A stretch of 64,000 bases of DNA from Aphrocallistes beatrix (lineage: Eukaryota > Porifera > Hexactinellida > Sceptrulophora > Aphrocallistidae): assembly GCA_963281255.1 (NCBI GenBank), contig OY725489.1:5704523-5768522 (forward strand), in the 5' to 3' direction. Shown here piece by piece: positions 10,171-21,515 of this stretch. A program made the translations under genes and the position numbers. Every line of letters starts with the position of its first letter. Within the stretch, counting starts at the first letter, position 1. The notes beneath the pieces were generated by a model, which made no database searches, was not told the origin of the DNA, and saw only the letters and a list, made by a program, of their open reading frames with translations.

Positions 10171-12160
10171 ATAGCAACCAGGATATAGCGATAAGCCACC
10201 AAATTCCGGAGCTGGTGTTTAATTAAGTCAACAGAAAAAGTAAATGGTGGTTAAGATAGTCACGCTTTTTGGGCATAACTCTGCCATTATAAAAAATAGA
10301 GGGTCGAAATTAGACTAACAAATTCAAAATAATACTTCTTAATGAAGTTATCAAAATAAACCACTAGTTATTAATTCATTACCGTTACCAAGACACATCA
10401 TTAATCAAGTGAATTGATTAACATGCTATAATAGATATATAAATGCAACTAGTATTACTGGACTATACGTAAGTGTAGTCCGAATTATTTTTAGTACGTT
10501 GTATTGAGCCACCAGATTCAGGTTTATATATTCGATTTCCGTCCATTTTGGTTGATTTACCAGATATCCCGTCCGGTCGGATAATAAAATATATTGACAA
10601 AGTGTACAAATAGATGCGTTGCCTTAAAAACAGATTCAAGATTTCTAGATAAACTGTACAAATGATTCCAAATCGAAGTTATCCTATATTTTTAGTGTGC
10701 TTCCTATAGTATTAGTATAGGATGCACAGTACTAAAATGAGGATGTTCCGGCCGTCCGAAATTCGTGTCCTGATCGGAGTTTAAGAGATATCGTCTTGAA
10801 ATTTTTACAGGAGGTGCAAAGTGATATGGAGATGTGCACCTCGGCATACGATTTTTGATTTATGCTGAATCAGAATGATGACACAGCATTTTGTCACTTT
10901 TACCATTTCTCCTATATTAGTCAAAGTATAAATATTAAATAGTAGAAACTTGATATTGATATGGAAGGTAGGCAATGGAGTGAATCTAGGATTAAGTTCG
11001 AAGATCTAAGTGAAATGTCCACACCTCGCCGAGATAGGTGACAAAATGTGCTGACCAATCAAATTCGATTATTTTATAATGCAAATACATTGGAATAAAA
11101 TAGTAGTGACTTATGCATACAATCAAAAGAACTATTTGTGATTGAAATTCATTGGTTTATGTGAGAACCAATCAATTATCAGCCTTTTATAATGCCATTC
11201 ACACGATTCTATTTCATATAAATGATTGAACACTGCTATTTTGAGTCTACAATTTGATTGTTAACAACAATTAAAGTGTGTTATATGCTACGATCTATCA
11301 ATTCATGAATTTACTGTACAAATGAATACAAATGAATTTACCTTTCGGTATTCATTCTGCCCTCCCCTTCTCCTCAATCTACACACTCAACAAAAGCACA
11401 TGTTTAACGACTGGTCTGTTCTGCACCCACCTCACCGATGATAAGGTGACTTATGAGATTTGGAAGTACACTTCCATCCCGTATGAGGGGTTTTTTAAAA
11501 AACTTTACCTCTGACAATATTCGCTGCGCACTCATTACATATTTCACTCGAATAGTAAATTTCATTACACCCAATACGAGTTATGCCAGTATGCCAGTTA
11601 CACTGTTTCACATTGTTCACTAAATGATTCTAAAAGTACTAAAAAGAGAATTGATACCCAATGCCTTTAAGAAGAGTCATAATTGAATTAGTTCATTATT
11701 AGGCTAGTTAGTGTACTTTTGTATTAAATGGACTTCTGAGGGTTTCCTGCATAATACTGGGCTTGTTTTACTAGTTCTACTGGACTGCTCGACAATTAAT
11801 GATTCAAAGAGTTTCCAGAATGTGGGATGATGCATGCAGCAGTATTCTAATTGTAGAGTGGTAATGCATCAGGGGAAATTTGAAATATCATATTTTTAAA
11901 TGTTGTTAATTAAGACGTATTGCGGTGGTAAATAAGCCAAGGATGGTAGCATCCTGATCGTTAAAGAAAATTCTGTAGCACTCGAATAATGATTTTGTAA
12001 ACCTAATTCTTGAACTTTTCTGTCTTGTATCAGTGGAAGAAGCTACTCTTGACGTATGTCATTGGCCAAATCTCTCTTAAAGTATTAATGGCAGCTTGTT
12101 CGAAATAACTAGGATATATTGTGGATTGGTATTTCTTAATTTAGAAGTTTAAAAACTCAC
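10171..12160. other. No recognised gene; one unassigned 60-codon ORF
   Basis: AT-rich sequence. A GC-richer stretch at 11332-11514 is open on the plus strand for 60 codons and has no family I recognise. Its minus strand has a weak donor (CCGAAAG|GTAAAT). I do not call it a gene. Confidence 0.4.
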
Positions 12161-12253
12161 AATGTGCATGATCCCCCTTCCACGGCTTCATCCACGGCGG
12201 GTTCCACGGCGGGCCCCACGGGGGGGGCGTGAATAGATATAAACGTCATGTCA
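12161..12253 (-). CDS. Candidate 93-nt exon, VEPAVDEAVEG repeats, paralogue of 46193-46342
   Basis: On the minus strand, acceptor TTTTTTATCTAG| and donor ACATT|GTGAGTTTTT. With one base carried in, it is open and reads DMTFISIHAPPVGPAVEPAV followed by DEAVEGGSCT, an internal repeat of a CCGTGGA word. The intron just past the donor matches that of 46193-46342 (shared CTTAATTTAGAAG, TTAAAAACTCAC on the plus strand), but the exon has a different sequence and is 57 nt shorter. Both lengths are multiples of three. Confidence 0.4.
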
Positions 12254-12689
12254 CTAGATAAAAAAATGTAATATGCATTAGCAAAAGAAATTTGCATCAA
12301 CTGACACTCAGTTTATCTATTATTTCAAAAAACGTCTGGTTATAGGAGTTATCCTATCGGTAGACAGTGTACGACATCCGTCTGTTCAGACGTCTTTAAT
12401 GAAGCTACTAAACCGATTTTGGTCAAACTTGGAACATAGATTCCTCAAATGATGTAATTTGTCCACCACTGTTATAGTGAGTCCCTCACTTAGTAGAGCT
12501 TAGGGATCGACCGGGAATCCCGGTTAATTCCGGTTTCGCCGGGAATTGGCTATTTTCAGCAGGGATCGTATAAATCATATTTATATAAGGAAAATCCGCA
12601 TGAACAATATTATACTCATATAATATTTACACGTTTTAATTTGCTCATTATGTTCATCCTTACAATTAAAACTCGATTAATGTATAAAT

Positions 12690-13316
12690 ATATATATATA
12701 TATATACAAGCACGATTCTCTCGCTTGCGCTACACGACTTGTGGACATTGTGTCCGCAGAATCACCCTGCGGGCGCCTGGAGTTACTCAATCTGACCTAT
12801 TTTGGGAATTTCTTTCTTTATATAAATATTGTAGACAAAAGTTAACGAATAGTTTCTCATAAAGGGTCCGAAAATCTACACCCCTAAAAACCCCATGTCA
12901 ACCGTTGGAAGCTAGTCTCTAGCTATTTTTCAAAATTCTTTAAATGGTGTAAAAATATGCATATAAAGGTGTGAAAATATGTACATAATCTTTTTTATTG
13001 CGATACACAATAATACATTTAAGATATCAAAATAAGTTGTGGCTTTGAAGTATTAATAACAATGACGATCTATTGTAGTGTCGTACAATGATTACTATTG
13101 TGATAGTGTAGTCCTTTATTTAGTATAGAAAAGGTGTAAAAAAATTGTTTTCCATTTTTTTGTAGAGGTGTGAAAATTTTGTTTAGATCTTAGAACTTAA
13201 TCGTAGTCATACCATTTGACACTTACATACCAATTTTAATATCTTTACGACTTGCCAATTCTTCAATCAATTCGGACAAACACACACAAAAAAATCTTTC
13301 ATATATATAAGATATA
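12690..13316 (-). repeat. Helitron-like repeat, reverse orientation
   Basis: Reverse complement of the family seen full length at 49680-50875. The GC-rich palindromic tip lies at 12700-12780, then a single AACCGTTGGAAGCTAG unit. The opposite end (CGAATTGATTGAAGAATTGG in the complement) lies near 13250. The Helitron label is an inference from the hairpin-rich GC tip and lack of inverted repeats; no Rep/helicase is present. Confidence 0.5.
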
Positions 13317-13645
13317 CTACCTGACCAATAGTATAGTATAAATCCATTTAGAAGATTCCTATAGATAATCCTTTCTAAAGGGCAATTACTAGTGCCTGTA
13401 TCGCCTTGTGCCACTTGTCACCATTATATATTATTGGAACAAGTGAATCAAGGTGGCACAAGCGATAATAATCCCTTTTAGACATAATTAATGAATAAGA
13501 AACTTCTAAACTGAGTAACTCCAGTGTGTAGATTTCGAATTTGATATTAGATTTCAGTAAATGTTGTGAGTTTCAATAGCGAGACCATTTTAATATTGTT
13601 TATGATGCAAAGCAATATGGTGTTCCAATACTTTTGGCCAGGTAG
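13317..13645. mobile_element. Tc1/mariner-type MITE (CCTGACCAA family)
   Basis: Left end CTACCTGACCAATAGTA and right end complementary to CTACCTGGCCAAAAGTA, with TA on each side; 329 bp. The interior shares words such as GTGGCACAAG with the larger relatives at 31648-32126 and 63238-63620. Inserted at the edge of the Helitron-like repeat. Confidence 0.65.
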
Positions 13646-13649
13646 TAGA

Positions 13650-13800
13650 TTGAAGAAATTGCCAGGCGCAGAAAGCTGATTTGTGTGAGTATTTTGGCTA
13701 TGGTTCCACTAAGTTCTGACCTTAGACGAAAATTTCAACTCATCATGTAATTATGACGTCATTTTCACCTTTTTTTATAATTAGAAATTTCAGTTTTTCG
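13650..13800 (+). repeat. Dispersed repeat with GACGTCAT core
   Basis: Plus-orientation copy of the family at 4220-4380 (reverse), 41385-41480 and 52266-52360. It ends at ATAATTAGAAATTTCAG, immediately before the SINE head. Confidence 0.6.
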
Positions 13801-13805
13801 ACTCT

Positions 13806-14250
13806 GCTTGGGTGGTGCAGTGGTTAGGGCGTTTGAATACCAAGACTTAGGTCGCGGGTTCTAACCTCGCTCTAGTCATTTGCATTTTACTCTCAATTAC
13901 ATTGCTTCGGTAATGTATCCTGAGCCTACACTCTTGCAGAACCTTAGTGAGCTAAAAGCACTAAGGATTTCATCTCGTTTAAAGGTAAAGTTAAGTCAGG
14001 TGCTTTCTTGCCTACTGCTAGCCGAGTTTTTCTCTGTAACACGCTATCATATGCACACAGACATACCATCATATGCATACATACACGCCGCATACACACA
14101 TTCAGCAACTATCAGTAGGTTTAGCACCTCACCCAGATTGTAAACCCCCTGAGAACATATTAGCACGGATTCGGGGGGTATATAAATCTATAAACTTTAA
14201 ATCTATATAAATCTATAAACTTTAAATCTATATAAATCTATAAACTTTTA
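13806..14250 (+). mobile_element. tRNA-derived SINE
   Basis: The head (about 13806-13879) resembles a tRNA with an A box TGGTGCAGTGG at 13813 and a B box GGTTCTAACCT at 13857, spaced as in a pol III promoter. The body has no long ORF. The 3' end is three tandem units of TATAAATCTATAAACTTTAA, a typical SINE tail. Read as a gene, the head lacks a convincing acceptor stem pairing, so a functional tRNA is unlikely. Single copy in this window. Confidence 0.7.
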
Positions 14251-14577
14251 TAGAATGTGTAAATTAATATAGCTCAGATATGATTCAACTATCATCGAAA
14301 AATGCAAACTCATCATTGTGTCTGCTAAAATCCTAGTAAAAAATTTACAATCCTGGATAGATCCCGTCCCGGCAGAAAATCTTATCTCGGTCGATCACTA
14401 GTAGAACTGCATTATCGGTCTGTTGCCTGACATTTGCTCTTAATTTAGAGGGTAAATCAACTCAACTCATTATATATGTTGTTGATAGTTGGAAATATAG
14501 ATAAAACAAATATATACACAATTAAACACGGATTTCAATAAACATAAAATGCTCGGACATATATCGTAGGTACTTAC

Positions 14578-14598
14578 ATTGACGATCCCAGGCTTCTC
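14578..14598 (-). CDS. Candidate 21-nt micro-exon
   Basis: On the minus strand, acceptor ACCTTCTTAG|, 21 bases, then donor CAAT|GTAAGTACC. Phase 0 reads EKPGIVN. It lies in line with the other minus-strand candidates between 15.7 and 9.3 kb. Without a paralogue here the call rests on splice consensus alone. Confidence 0.3.
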
Positions 14599-15109
14599 CT
14601 AAGAAGGTTATATCTTAGTCTAGAAAATAAAAAAAGTTTGCATAGTAATAGAAGTTTATAAGTACCTTATATGCTAGGATAGTAGCCGGGGCGATTTTAA
14701 CTCCATCTACCACCATGAAAATTAATATTTCAGATAGAAGAAAAATTTGAGTTAATATAACCACACGAGTGATTCGATAAATTGTGGAAGTGAAGAAGTT
14801 GCTGTCAAGCTCTATTCTAAGTGGTAGAAAATATTTTGAATGCCCTCTTTGTGGGGAAGGAATATTCAAAGATTGCATTTGGTCTTTTGTAAATAAAACA
14901 AATCAATCCCTTTAACTTCAGGCTTTACAAAAACAGTGTCATATGCTCCCATAGTAGAGAGAATCAATCATTTCCCATTCTGAATCAAATTTCCATTAGA
15001 AAACATAAATTTTCACTTTTTTTTTCTTTAGAAGTGCTTTCCTAACATAGAAATATTACATCTATTATTTGGATTCCTAAGCATGGTCTGTAAAATGTAA
15101 AGTACTCAC

Positions 15110-15133
15110 ATTCTCCTGGTGGGTGAGCTGTCT
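15110..15133 (-). CDS. Candidate 24-nt micro-exon (or 36 nt)
   Basis: On the minus strand, donor GAGAAT|GTGAGTA with two possible acceptors: GTTCTAG| giving 24 nt (RQLTHQEN in phase 0) or TTTTTGTATAG| giving 36 nt. Both are multiples of three. The upstream open frame to 15306 begins MFILPILLASCTLVYIKC, which looks like a signal peptide, so this may be the end of a longer first exon. Confidence 0.3.
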
Positions 15134-15345
15134 CTAGAACTTGATCTATACAAAAAGAATTGTAACAAATGCACTGTAATGTCATCATATTCAAATTCAT
15201 AGTCGCCGAACTGAGGGGAGCTGGGGGATTTGAGCCCTTTGCTTTTACTAGAACACTTGATATAGACTAAAGTGCAGCTGGCGAGTAAAATCGGAAGTAT
15301 AAACATGATGAAGGATAGTTAAATTCAGCACAAATATTAATACTA

Positions 15346-15502
15346 CAGTGGAATTGGCTTATTAACAACTCGAGTTTTGCTCATAAAATGGTTGCTAATA
15401 AGATAACATAATTGACACAAAATCTTCACCTGGGACCTGAAAATTGGTTGCTAATAGAGTAATATTGCTAATAAGGGAGTTGCTAATAACGAAATTCCAC
15501 TA
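15346..15502. mobile_element. TTGCTAATA-family MITE
   Basis: Left end CAGTGGAATTGGCTTATTAA, right end complementary to GTGGAATTTCGTTATTAGCA, next to TA. Several TTGCTAATA words lie inside. Related to 24752-24852 and the 3.6-kb remnant. Confidence 0.55.
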
Positions 15503-15607
15503 CACTTTTAAATGGGAGATATAAAATCTACAAATATAAAATATACAAAGTCACATATATCGTATTAGAATTCATTGTGATCACAAAATCAAATTTAGAA
15601 AACTTAC

Positions 15608-15727
15608 GCGGTTGATATTCCATCGCCCCCCATCACCTCCGCGAGGAGGATGAGGGCGTCGATGGCCCGCTGAATTATAGGGAGGATCTCCTCCCTACGC
15701 GTGTTGCGGCTGACAGCCATAAATATT
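15608..15727 (-). CDS. Candidate first coding exon, RREEI family
   Basis: A GC-rich island in AT-rich surroundings. On the minus strand it has acceptor AAACTAG|, an ATG at 15720 and donor ACCGC|GTAAGT. It reads MAVSRNTRREEILPIIQRAI followed by DALILLAEVMGGDGISTA. The product is helix-forming and amphipathic with no family I recognise. A related ATG exon lies on the plus strand at 18293-18385. Donor phases differ (2 here, 0 there), so the pair may be only distantly equivalent. Confidence 0.5.
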
Positions 15728-16379
15728 CTAGTTTGATTAAATAATATCAGCATTAAATCGTGTGGGTGTAATTAACTATACGGATAATGTGTGTGAAACA
15801 GTTTAAGGTATAGGCACCAGGTGGATAGCTCAGACAGGCCCGTAAGCTAGGGGGAGAAGGGGAGCTCAACCTACCTGGAAAATTTGGGGCTTCTGAGAAA
15901 ATTTGAAAAATATTAATTAATTAAGATAATATTTCAATGACCAGTGAGATTAACAGGGTTTTTCTTGAAACACAATATAATTTCTTCCAAGCTTGTTATA
16001 TTTCGCATGCAAATAATGAGATCATCGCTGATAGCTATAATATTTATAGTCACAAGTAATAAACGTAAAATATCAGTGTCTTAATATAATACTATGATTA
16101 AATCTTCAACAGTGCTCGGTTGGACCTTAGGAAGTATGCGATTTTAGTAGTCAATCTAAGCCTGGAATTGAAAAGAAAATCAAATAAAAAGACTTATTAT
16201 CAAAGATGACAACACAATACTAACAAATAACTTACATTAAATTTTTCTCTGGGTCTCTGGGTGTGATATCTTGGATATTGTACTAGAAGAGAGTAAGTAG
16301 CGATCATATGTTAAAAAAGTAACTTGGCTCAATAAATATAACAGAAATATATTATATACTAAAGAAATGGTAATTAGTA

Positions 16380-16505
16380 AGTACCCTCTGATGGGGACCG
16401 TCGAAATAATACATGTACTACGGGTATTCAATAAGTAGTCGTTATCATAGTATAGTTTCCCCAAAACTAGTAATATACTTAATATCAATGCTGCAATTTC
16501 TCGAA
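16380..16505 (-). other. Possible 5' exon of the minus-strand gene
   Basis: Starts about 25 bases after a TATA-like box and ends at CATCAGAGG|GTACTT. The motif ATAACGACTACTTATTGAA near 16440 (minus) recurs at 18630 (plus). No ATG opens a long frame, so this would be untranslated. Confidence 0.25.
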
Positions 16506-16525
16506 ATTTGGACCAGTGTACGAAT

Positions 16526-16534
16526 CTTTATATA
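16526..16534 (-). promoter_or_regulatory. TATA-like box
   Basis: TATATAAAG on the minus strand, set in a locally GC-richer context (GAGCAGCGAGCC just upstream). It lies about 800 bp upstream of the ATG exon at 15720. Promoter function is inferred from motif and position only. Confidence 0.3.
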
Positions 16535-16689
16535 GGCTCGCTGCTCAATTTTGAAAACTGCACTGTCGGAATCCTTAAGATAATTTCAATAAACACTCGA
16601 AAATGACTTCAGCTCTAACAAAATATCTCCTGCTTTATTTCGTATTGTTTCATTTATATTATCATGTACATGCTCACACATATAATGGC

Positions 16690-16805
16690 TGCTTTGGTTA
16701 GCTAAATTCGACTGCCTTATTACTATAACATTCACATTCCACTCATCCCTCTGAGCCAATATTCCTATGTCCAGAAAGATCAGTCCGGAACTTAACTGTG
16801 GCGGT
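16690..16805 (+). repeat. Copy of a GCTAAATTCGACTGCC repeat
   Basis: Shares GCTAAATTCGACTGCC, ATAACATTCACATTCCA and a CTATGTCCAG run with the minus strand of 22290-22560, and more weakly with 24440-24740. Confidence 0.45.
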
Positions 16806-16879
16806 GAGCAGATGTGAATTATCCTAAATTATCTTGAATTATCTTCGTTACGAGTATTTCAGTAACTTAAATTAGTATT

Positions 16880-17070
16880 GAGACAAGCTCGCTTCGCTTG
16901 CTTGCGCTGGGCGGCTCGCGGACACTTCGTGTCTGCAGAATCGCCCTGCAGGGGCTGGAGTAACTCAATCTAGCCTACTTACCAAATTTGTTTACTTAAT
17001 TTAGATATTTGTTTACTTTATATAAATATTGTAGACAAAAGATAACCAATAAATTATATACGTATTAATA
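16880..17070 (-). repeat. Helitron-like GC tip
   Basis: CTCGCTTCGCTTGCTTGCGC, then GGACACTTCGTGTCTGCAGA and CTGGAGTAACTCAATCTAGC. Same tip as 12700-12780, 37080-37220, 42655-42735, 50780-50865 and 53370-53440. Confidence 0.5.
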
Positions 17071-17621
17071 GGGTGTCTCAAAAGTTCTGCAACAACCAAT
17101 TTTACTAAGATCACTTGGTTTTATTCCAAATTAGCCTGCATAAATGAAATCTAGCGCCCTTCTTGCATAGAAATGAGTTCAACTCATTACGCAAAAGACC
17201 TTTCTTATAAAATTTTAAATAATTACATACCATTAACTCCAAAATTTGGAGCTCAAAAAGTTGACTATTTTTCTGATGAAATATTACATCGATCACTTCT
17301 ATATTCTGTAATTGATTCATAATACTAAAATAATATTATTACATACTTTTGATTTATGTAACGGTAAATAATTTTAAATTATAGCCATAAAATGTACCTG
17401 GGATTTGAGTTTTTGTATTGAGAGAAAAATATTATTTACGAGACGACGAAATATAGGATCCATCATTGCAAATAAATTGAGAAATGCAAGCCATTGGGAA
17501 TGCAAATTAATTAGGATATCTCAGTCTATTTTTTATTAAAAGGAGGTATCGGATATTCGATTTATTTATATATGTATAATACATTTAGCAAAATTTGTGG
17601 CAGAACTTTTGAGACACCCTG
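17071..17621. mobile_element. Tc1/mariner-type MITE, 551 bp
   Basis: Left end GGGTGTCTCAAAAGTTCTGC, right end complementary to CAGGGTGTCTCAAAAGTTCT, with TA on both sides; the left end has lost two bases. Internal reading frames show no transposase motif. It interrupts the Helitron-like sequence that resumes near 17640. Confidence 0.75.
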
Positions 17622-17689
17622 TAGATCCGAAAACATGATATTTTAAAACTACACCAGGTTGTGACATGAAGATAATTATATAGTTTTTA

Positions 17690-18190
17690 ATAAGTTACCC
17701 ACGAAATATTACTTATTCTTAATGAAAAAGCGACTATTGGGTCAAAATCCCACGTGGGTTAGAATCTCATGCAACAGTCCCATGTAGGAATTTTTCAGAA
17801 TGTAACTTTATTCAAAATTTTTGCGGAAATTCCTACTTGGCTCGAAACACTAAATATCAAATGAATCATAGTCTAGATAACCGGTAAATGACAGGGCACG
17901 CCCCTCTAGATTTTCGAGATTTTGATCTTATATCTATTTTAATTTTATATTCCAGGCTTGGATTGGCTACTAAAGCGCATACTTCACACTTGTCCAGCCA
18001 GACACTCTTAGAAGATCTAATCTGAAGATTTCATTATCGAATAATTAGCTAGACAAAAAAACACTTAATTCTTCAAAAATGGCACAAATCCACGAAAGAT
18101 CAATGAGAATCAGAGGCGTATGATCAAACTTGTTTTATAGATGAGTTATTTAAGTGGCTAACGAGTGATGAATAGTTCAATGTTTGTGGT
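17690..18190. other. No gene recognised
   Basis: AT-rich sequence. The only local feature is an imperfect pair around CCCACGTGGG and CCCATGTAGG near 17750-17790. Confidence 0.4.
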
Positions 18191-18292
18191 TTTGTGAACA
18201 CTAATGTCCGTCTGACCTTAAACTGTTTCACACACCATTATAGATGTAGTTTAATTACACACACATTGCAAAGATTATTCAACTTAGCAATA

Positions 18293-18385
18293 ATGGAAAA
18301 TCACCGGGAAGAAATCATCCTTCTCCTCACACATACAATTGCTACTCTGATTCGCCTCTCTGGATCTAACTCAGATGTCTTCAGG
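18293..18385 (+). CDS. Candidate first coding exon, RREEI family
   Basis: The plus strand reads MENHREEIILLLTHTIATLI followed by RLSGSNSDVFR, ending at AGG|GTTAGT in phase 0. It resembles the minus-strand exon at 15720-15608 in the run REEI-L-hydrophobic-AI/TI-ALI/TLI-L. The frame is open upstream for about 33 codons, to an ATG at 18194, so the start could be earlier. No downstream exon was identified with confidence. Confidence 0.4.
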
Positions 18386-18399
18386 GTTAGTTAATTTCT

Positions 18400-19430
18400 A
18401 TTTTTTTAATATTCTTAATTTTTCTTTGAGAATCAACGTTAATATTTAATAATTTCATATTTCCCTTTAATAAATGCCAGTATATAAAAAGGCCAAACTA
18501 ATAATAGCCACAGTATAAAAATCAAAGCTCAGAATTGAAAGGGTAAAGTATCATTAGAAAGAGCATCGGTAAGGTTACACTAGATATGCTAACCCAATTC
18601 TGAATCAAATGAAATAATCAAGTTATATCGCAATAACGACTACTTATTGAACGCCCGTAGTATATTACCTGGAATTGCTAACAGTGTTTTGAAGGCATTT
18701 TTAAAAGAGTCTATGGTTAAAAATGACATATGTAGCACACAGCGGCACTAATTAAATAATTTGAAAACTTTGGGAATGAATAGATTAGAAATCTTCTTCT
18801 AAGACTAATTTTAGCACTATTTGTACGTAAATAATCAATTGTTCAAATAATGTTTTGGTTAGTGTATATACTTATTACCTCTTTATAGCCAGCTATATTA
18901 GTTAACTTGATAAATTACAATTTCGAATAAATATCTAATGTATTTGGAAAGACAGAAGTTATATTGATGGATAATTGGACAGCTTGCAATCGAGATACTA
19001 ATTCTCGATAAATTATTGGTAAGGCTAATGCCCTGCCAACCCTACCGGAGCCTACGCCTTTATGTGTATTACAATTTTAATCAAGGGGGTCACTTATGCA
19101 ATCTGACTCGGGCCCCGAATGCGATTTGACATGAGGCCACTCCTGCTCTCGACGGCCCTGGCTGTGTAGCCATGACCCGACCGACCTGTCAAAACGACCC
19201 TTCGTTCAAATATGTTTCTCTTTTACACACAAATTTATCGATAACCTGTGAATAATTATCTTAGCATTAACATTGCCATACTACAAGTAATACATATACT
19301 GCTGCAACTATGGATCAATGCATATTCCTAAATGTCAAAATAACGACTTGCGACTTGATCAAAGGTAAGTATATACATATAGTAATTATGTCAAAAAAAT
19401 AGTTCATTTTAGAAAAATAATATCCTACAG
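18400..19430. other. No gene recognised; GC-richer patch at 19080-19210
   Basis: AT-rich sequence with a TATATAAAAAGG box near 18480 and a repeat word shared with 16440 near 18630. The patch at 19080-19210 (GACTCGGGCCCCGAATGCG and following) is unlike its surroundings but holds no ORF or repeat I recognise. Confidence 0.4.
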
Positions 19431-19604
19431 CAGGCGTGTCAAACTGGTGGCCCGCCATCCAGTTAAAAAAAAATATAATTGAATGAAAAAAAAAATTATA
19501 ATTGAATGAATCAGTAATTAAAATTTATTCAATTCTATCATGGCCCGGGGAATAGCTGGGGTTATGAAATTGTCCCACTATCCGATTCGAGTTTGACATA
19601 CCTG
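19431..19604. mobile_element. hAT MITE, 174 bp
   Basis: Ends CAGGCGTGTCAAACT and the complement of CAGGTATGTCAAACT, flanked by a perfect 8-bp target duplication TCCTACAG at 19423-19430 and 19605-19612. Non-coding. Confidence 0.9.
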
Positions 19605-19749
19605 TCCTACAGGTAGGGAAAATTTTCTAATAGAATTTGAAATAAATGATCCACCAACGCTTAGGAACATGTTGAAGAGAAATAAATCGAAAGATAAGGA
19701 CTTCATCAATTCTCTATCTGAGAGGCAAGAATGGCAAAACAAACAAACG

Positions 19750-21515
19750 TGTAGTAACATAAGATCTTTATGATGCTATTAAGAATTCACATCGATCAAA
19801 ATCATAGTGGTAGGACTGGATTGTATAAAATAATTTCATCAGCAGAGCTGCATGGAGTGACATAAAAGATTTGTCAGCTTTTCGTTTCCCACTGCAGGAT
19901 ATGTCAACTCATGAAATCGAGGAAGTGTATTAGATCCCTTGTTGTCAAACCAATTTCCTCTTCGTCATATTTATCTCGCGGGCAGATTGACTTGATTGAC
20001 TTTTCAACGGTATTTCCCGAAGATAATGAACCATATAACTGGCTTCTTGTATATCAAGATCATTTTACAAAGTTTGTCCGTCTACGTGCACTAGTGAATA
20101 AGTCTGCTGAAAAAGTTGCAAACGCTCTAATGGATTTTTTCTGCGATTTGGGAGCTCCGCTTATCCTTCAGAGTGATAATGGACGGGAGTTCAAAAATGC
20201 ACTATTATTTAACATCCTGAATGAAAACTGGCCGTCAACAAAAATCATTCATGGGAAGCCGCGTCATCCTGAAACTCAAGGCTCTGTTGAAAGAGCTAAC
20301 CAAGACATCAAACGTCACTTCACTGTCATGATGTTTGACAACGCTGAGAACTCTTGGGTTAAGTTTGTCCGCCAAGTGCAATATAAGAAGAACACCAGCT
20401 TTCATAGCACGATTGGAATGACTCCGTTCCAAGCGCTTGTACATCGTAAACCCCCTCTACGCCTCACAGAACGGATTCCCATTGAAGCGATAGATAATAT
20501 CTGGAGTGAAGATGATCTAGAACGCATCACTGAGGAAATGAATAATCAATCTACTCCACCGAGACCTGAAGAGTTTGACAACATCTGTGAAGTCGATTAT
20601 TATGAGAGACTAGACACAGCAATTCCTTTGTATTCAGATCAATCTGATATCTATATGAAAGAAATATCACTTCCTCCTTCATCAAATCTTCACGTTTTCG
20701 AAGAAAACACTCACCCCGAGAGTCCAGGAATTTCTAAGTTCCCACCAATAAATAACTCCAATCAACCGCAAGCTTCTATTCTACACCATACATCTATAAA
20801 TGAACCCACAAATTCGATTAGCAGCGTGCAGTTAGAAATTCATTCGCTTGACACCACCTTCCCATCACAATCTGAGGACACACCAGAATGCGCTGAATGT
20901 AACAACGAGACTTCAGGAGCACATCGTTGTCCAGGGTGCAAACGCTACATGCATGTTATTTGTGGGAGATCCAACGGTGAAGAAGGATTTGGAGCTGGCA
21001 TATAGTGCAGCAAGTGTGACTTGCATCGGTTACAGCAAGAAAGTGAGGTGGAGCGTATCGGAATTAAACGTCGCCAGAGCAAACTCCATAGCAGGATGCT
21101 CAAGAGCAGCGCCAGTAAAATGACTTCTGCCAATGTTGGGGATACAGTCATCATTCCGATAGCTAAACCCGATGTCATGATTCCACTTGGGAGCAAAAAC
21201 TTGATGGGTGTAATAATGGACAAAAATGAAGACCTTTATGCAATCGGTACTGATCAAGGAAGGTTGGAATCCAGATATACACGCAATCAGTTTGATGTTT
21301 GTCCGACAAAGTTACAGAAAATCGATTCTGTTCCTGATTCTGTAATCTCACAGACCACAGCAATGCAGAATGCATCAATGTTTGTCTTGCAATCTTGTAA
21401 GTGCAAGAATTGCTCAAATTTAAGATGCTTGTGTAAAAGAGCGAAGATGAGATGCAATTCGAGGTGCCATGATGGCAAAGCTTGCAAAAATAAGCACATA
21501 ACACCTGTAGTGTAA
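19750..21515 (+). pseudogene. KRBA2-type integrase with PHD-like and CXC fingers
   Basis: DDE integrase of the KRBA2/SCAND3 kind (Ginger2/TDD-like transposons). The HHCC zinc domain is at 19750-19910 (HIDQNH, then VSHCRICQLMKSRKC). It is broken by a frame change near 19790 and a TAA near 19863. The core follows: QIDLID, LQSDNGREF and HPETQGSVERANQD supply D, D and E. A linker leads to a C4HC-type finger (CAECNNETSGAHRCPGC, HVICG) near 20890-21020. An in-frame TAG at 21003-21005 interrupts it just before CSKC; both sides are in the same frame. The C-terminus (to 21515) ends in a Cys-rich block CKCKNCSNLRCLCKRAKMRC, resembling the tesmin/CXC type. The core catalytic residues are intact. Any activity would need readthrough and an upstream repair. 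Confidence 0.88.

Larger units (their letters stand above)
12501..14400. mobile_element. hAT-like element, 1.9 kb, gutted by nested insertions
   Basis: Left end TAGGGATCGACCGGGA, right end complementary to TAGTGATCGACCGAGA, flanked by 8-bp near-identical duplications GTAGAGCT (12493-12500) and GTAGAACT (14401-14408). Inside lie a Helitron-like repeat, a TA-flanked MITE, a dispersed repeat and a SINE. No hAT transposase reading remains. Confidence 0.6.

Noticed and set aside
13806..13879. A tRNA gene
   Set aside because: A and B boxes are present but the arms pair poorly and the sequence continues into a SINE body and a tandem tail, so it is called a SINE head.
16237..16488. An 83-codon minus-strand ORF with hydrophobic start as a secreted protein
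   Set aside because: The first codon is TTG, not ATG, and the frame crosses a GTACTT donor into AT-rich intron-like sequence.
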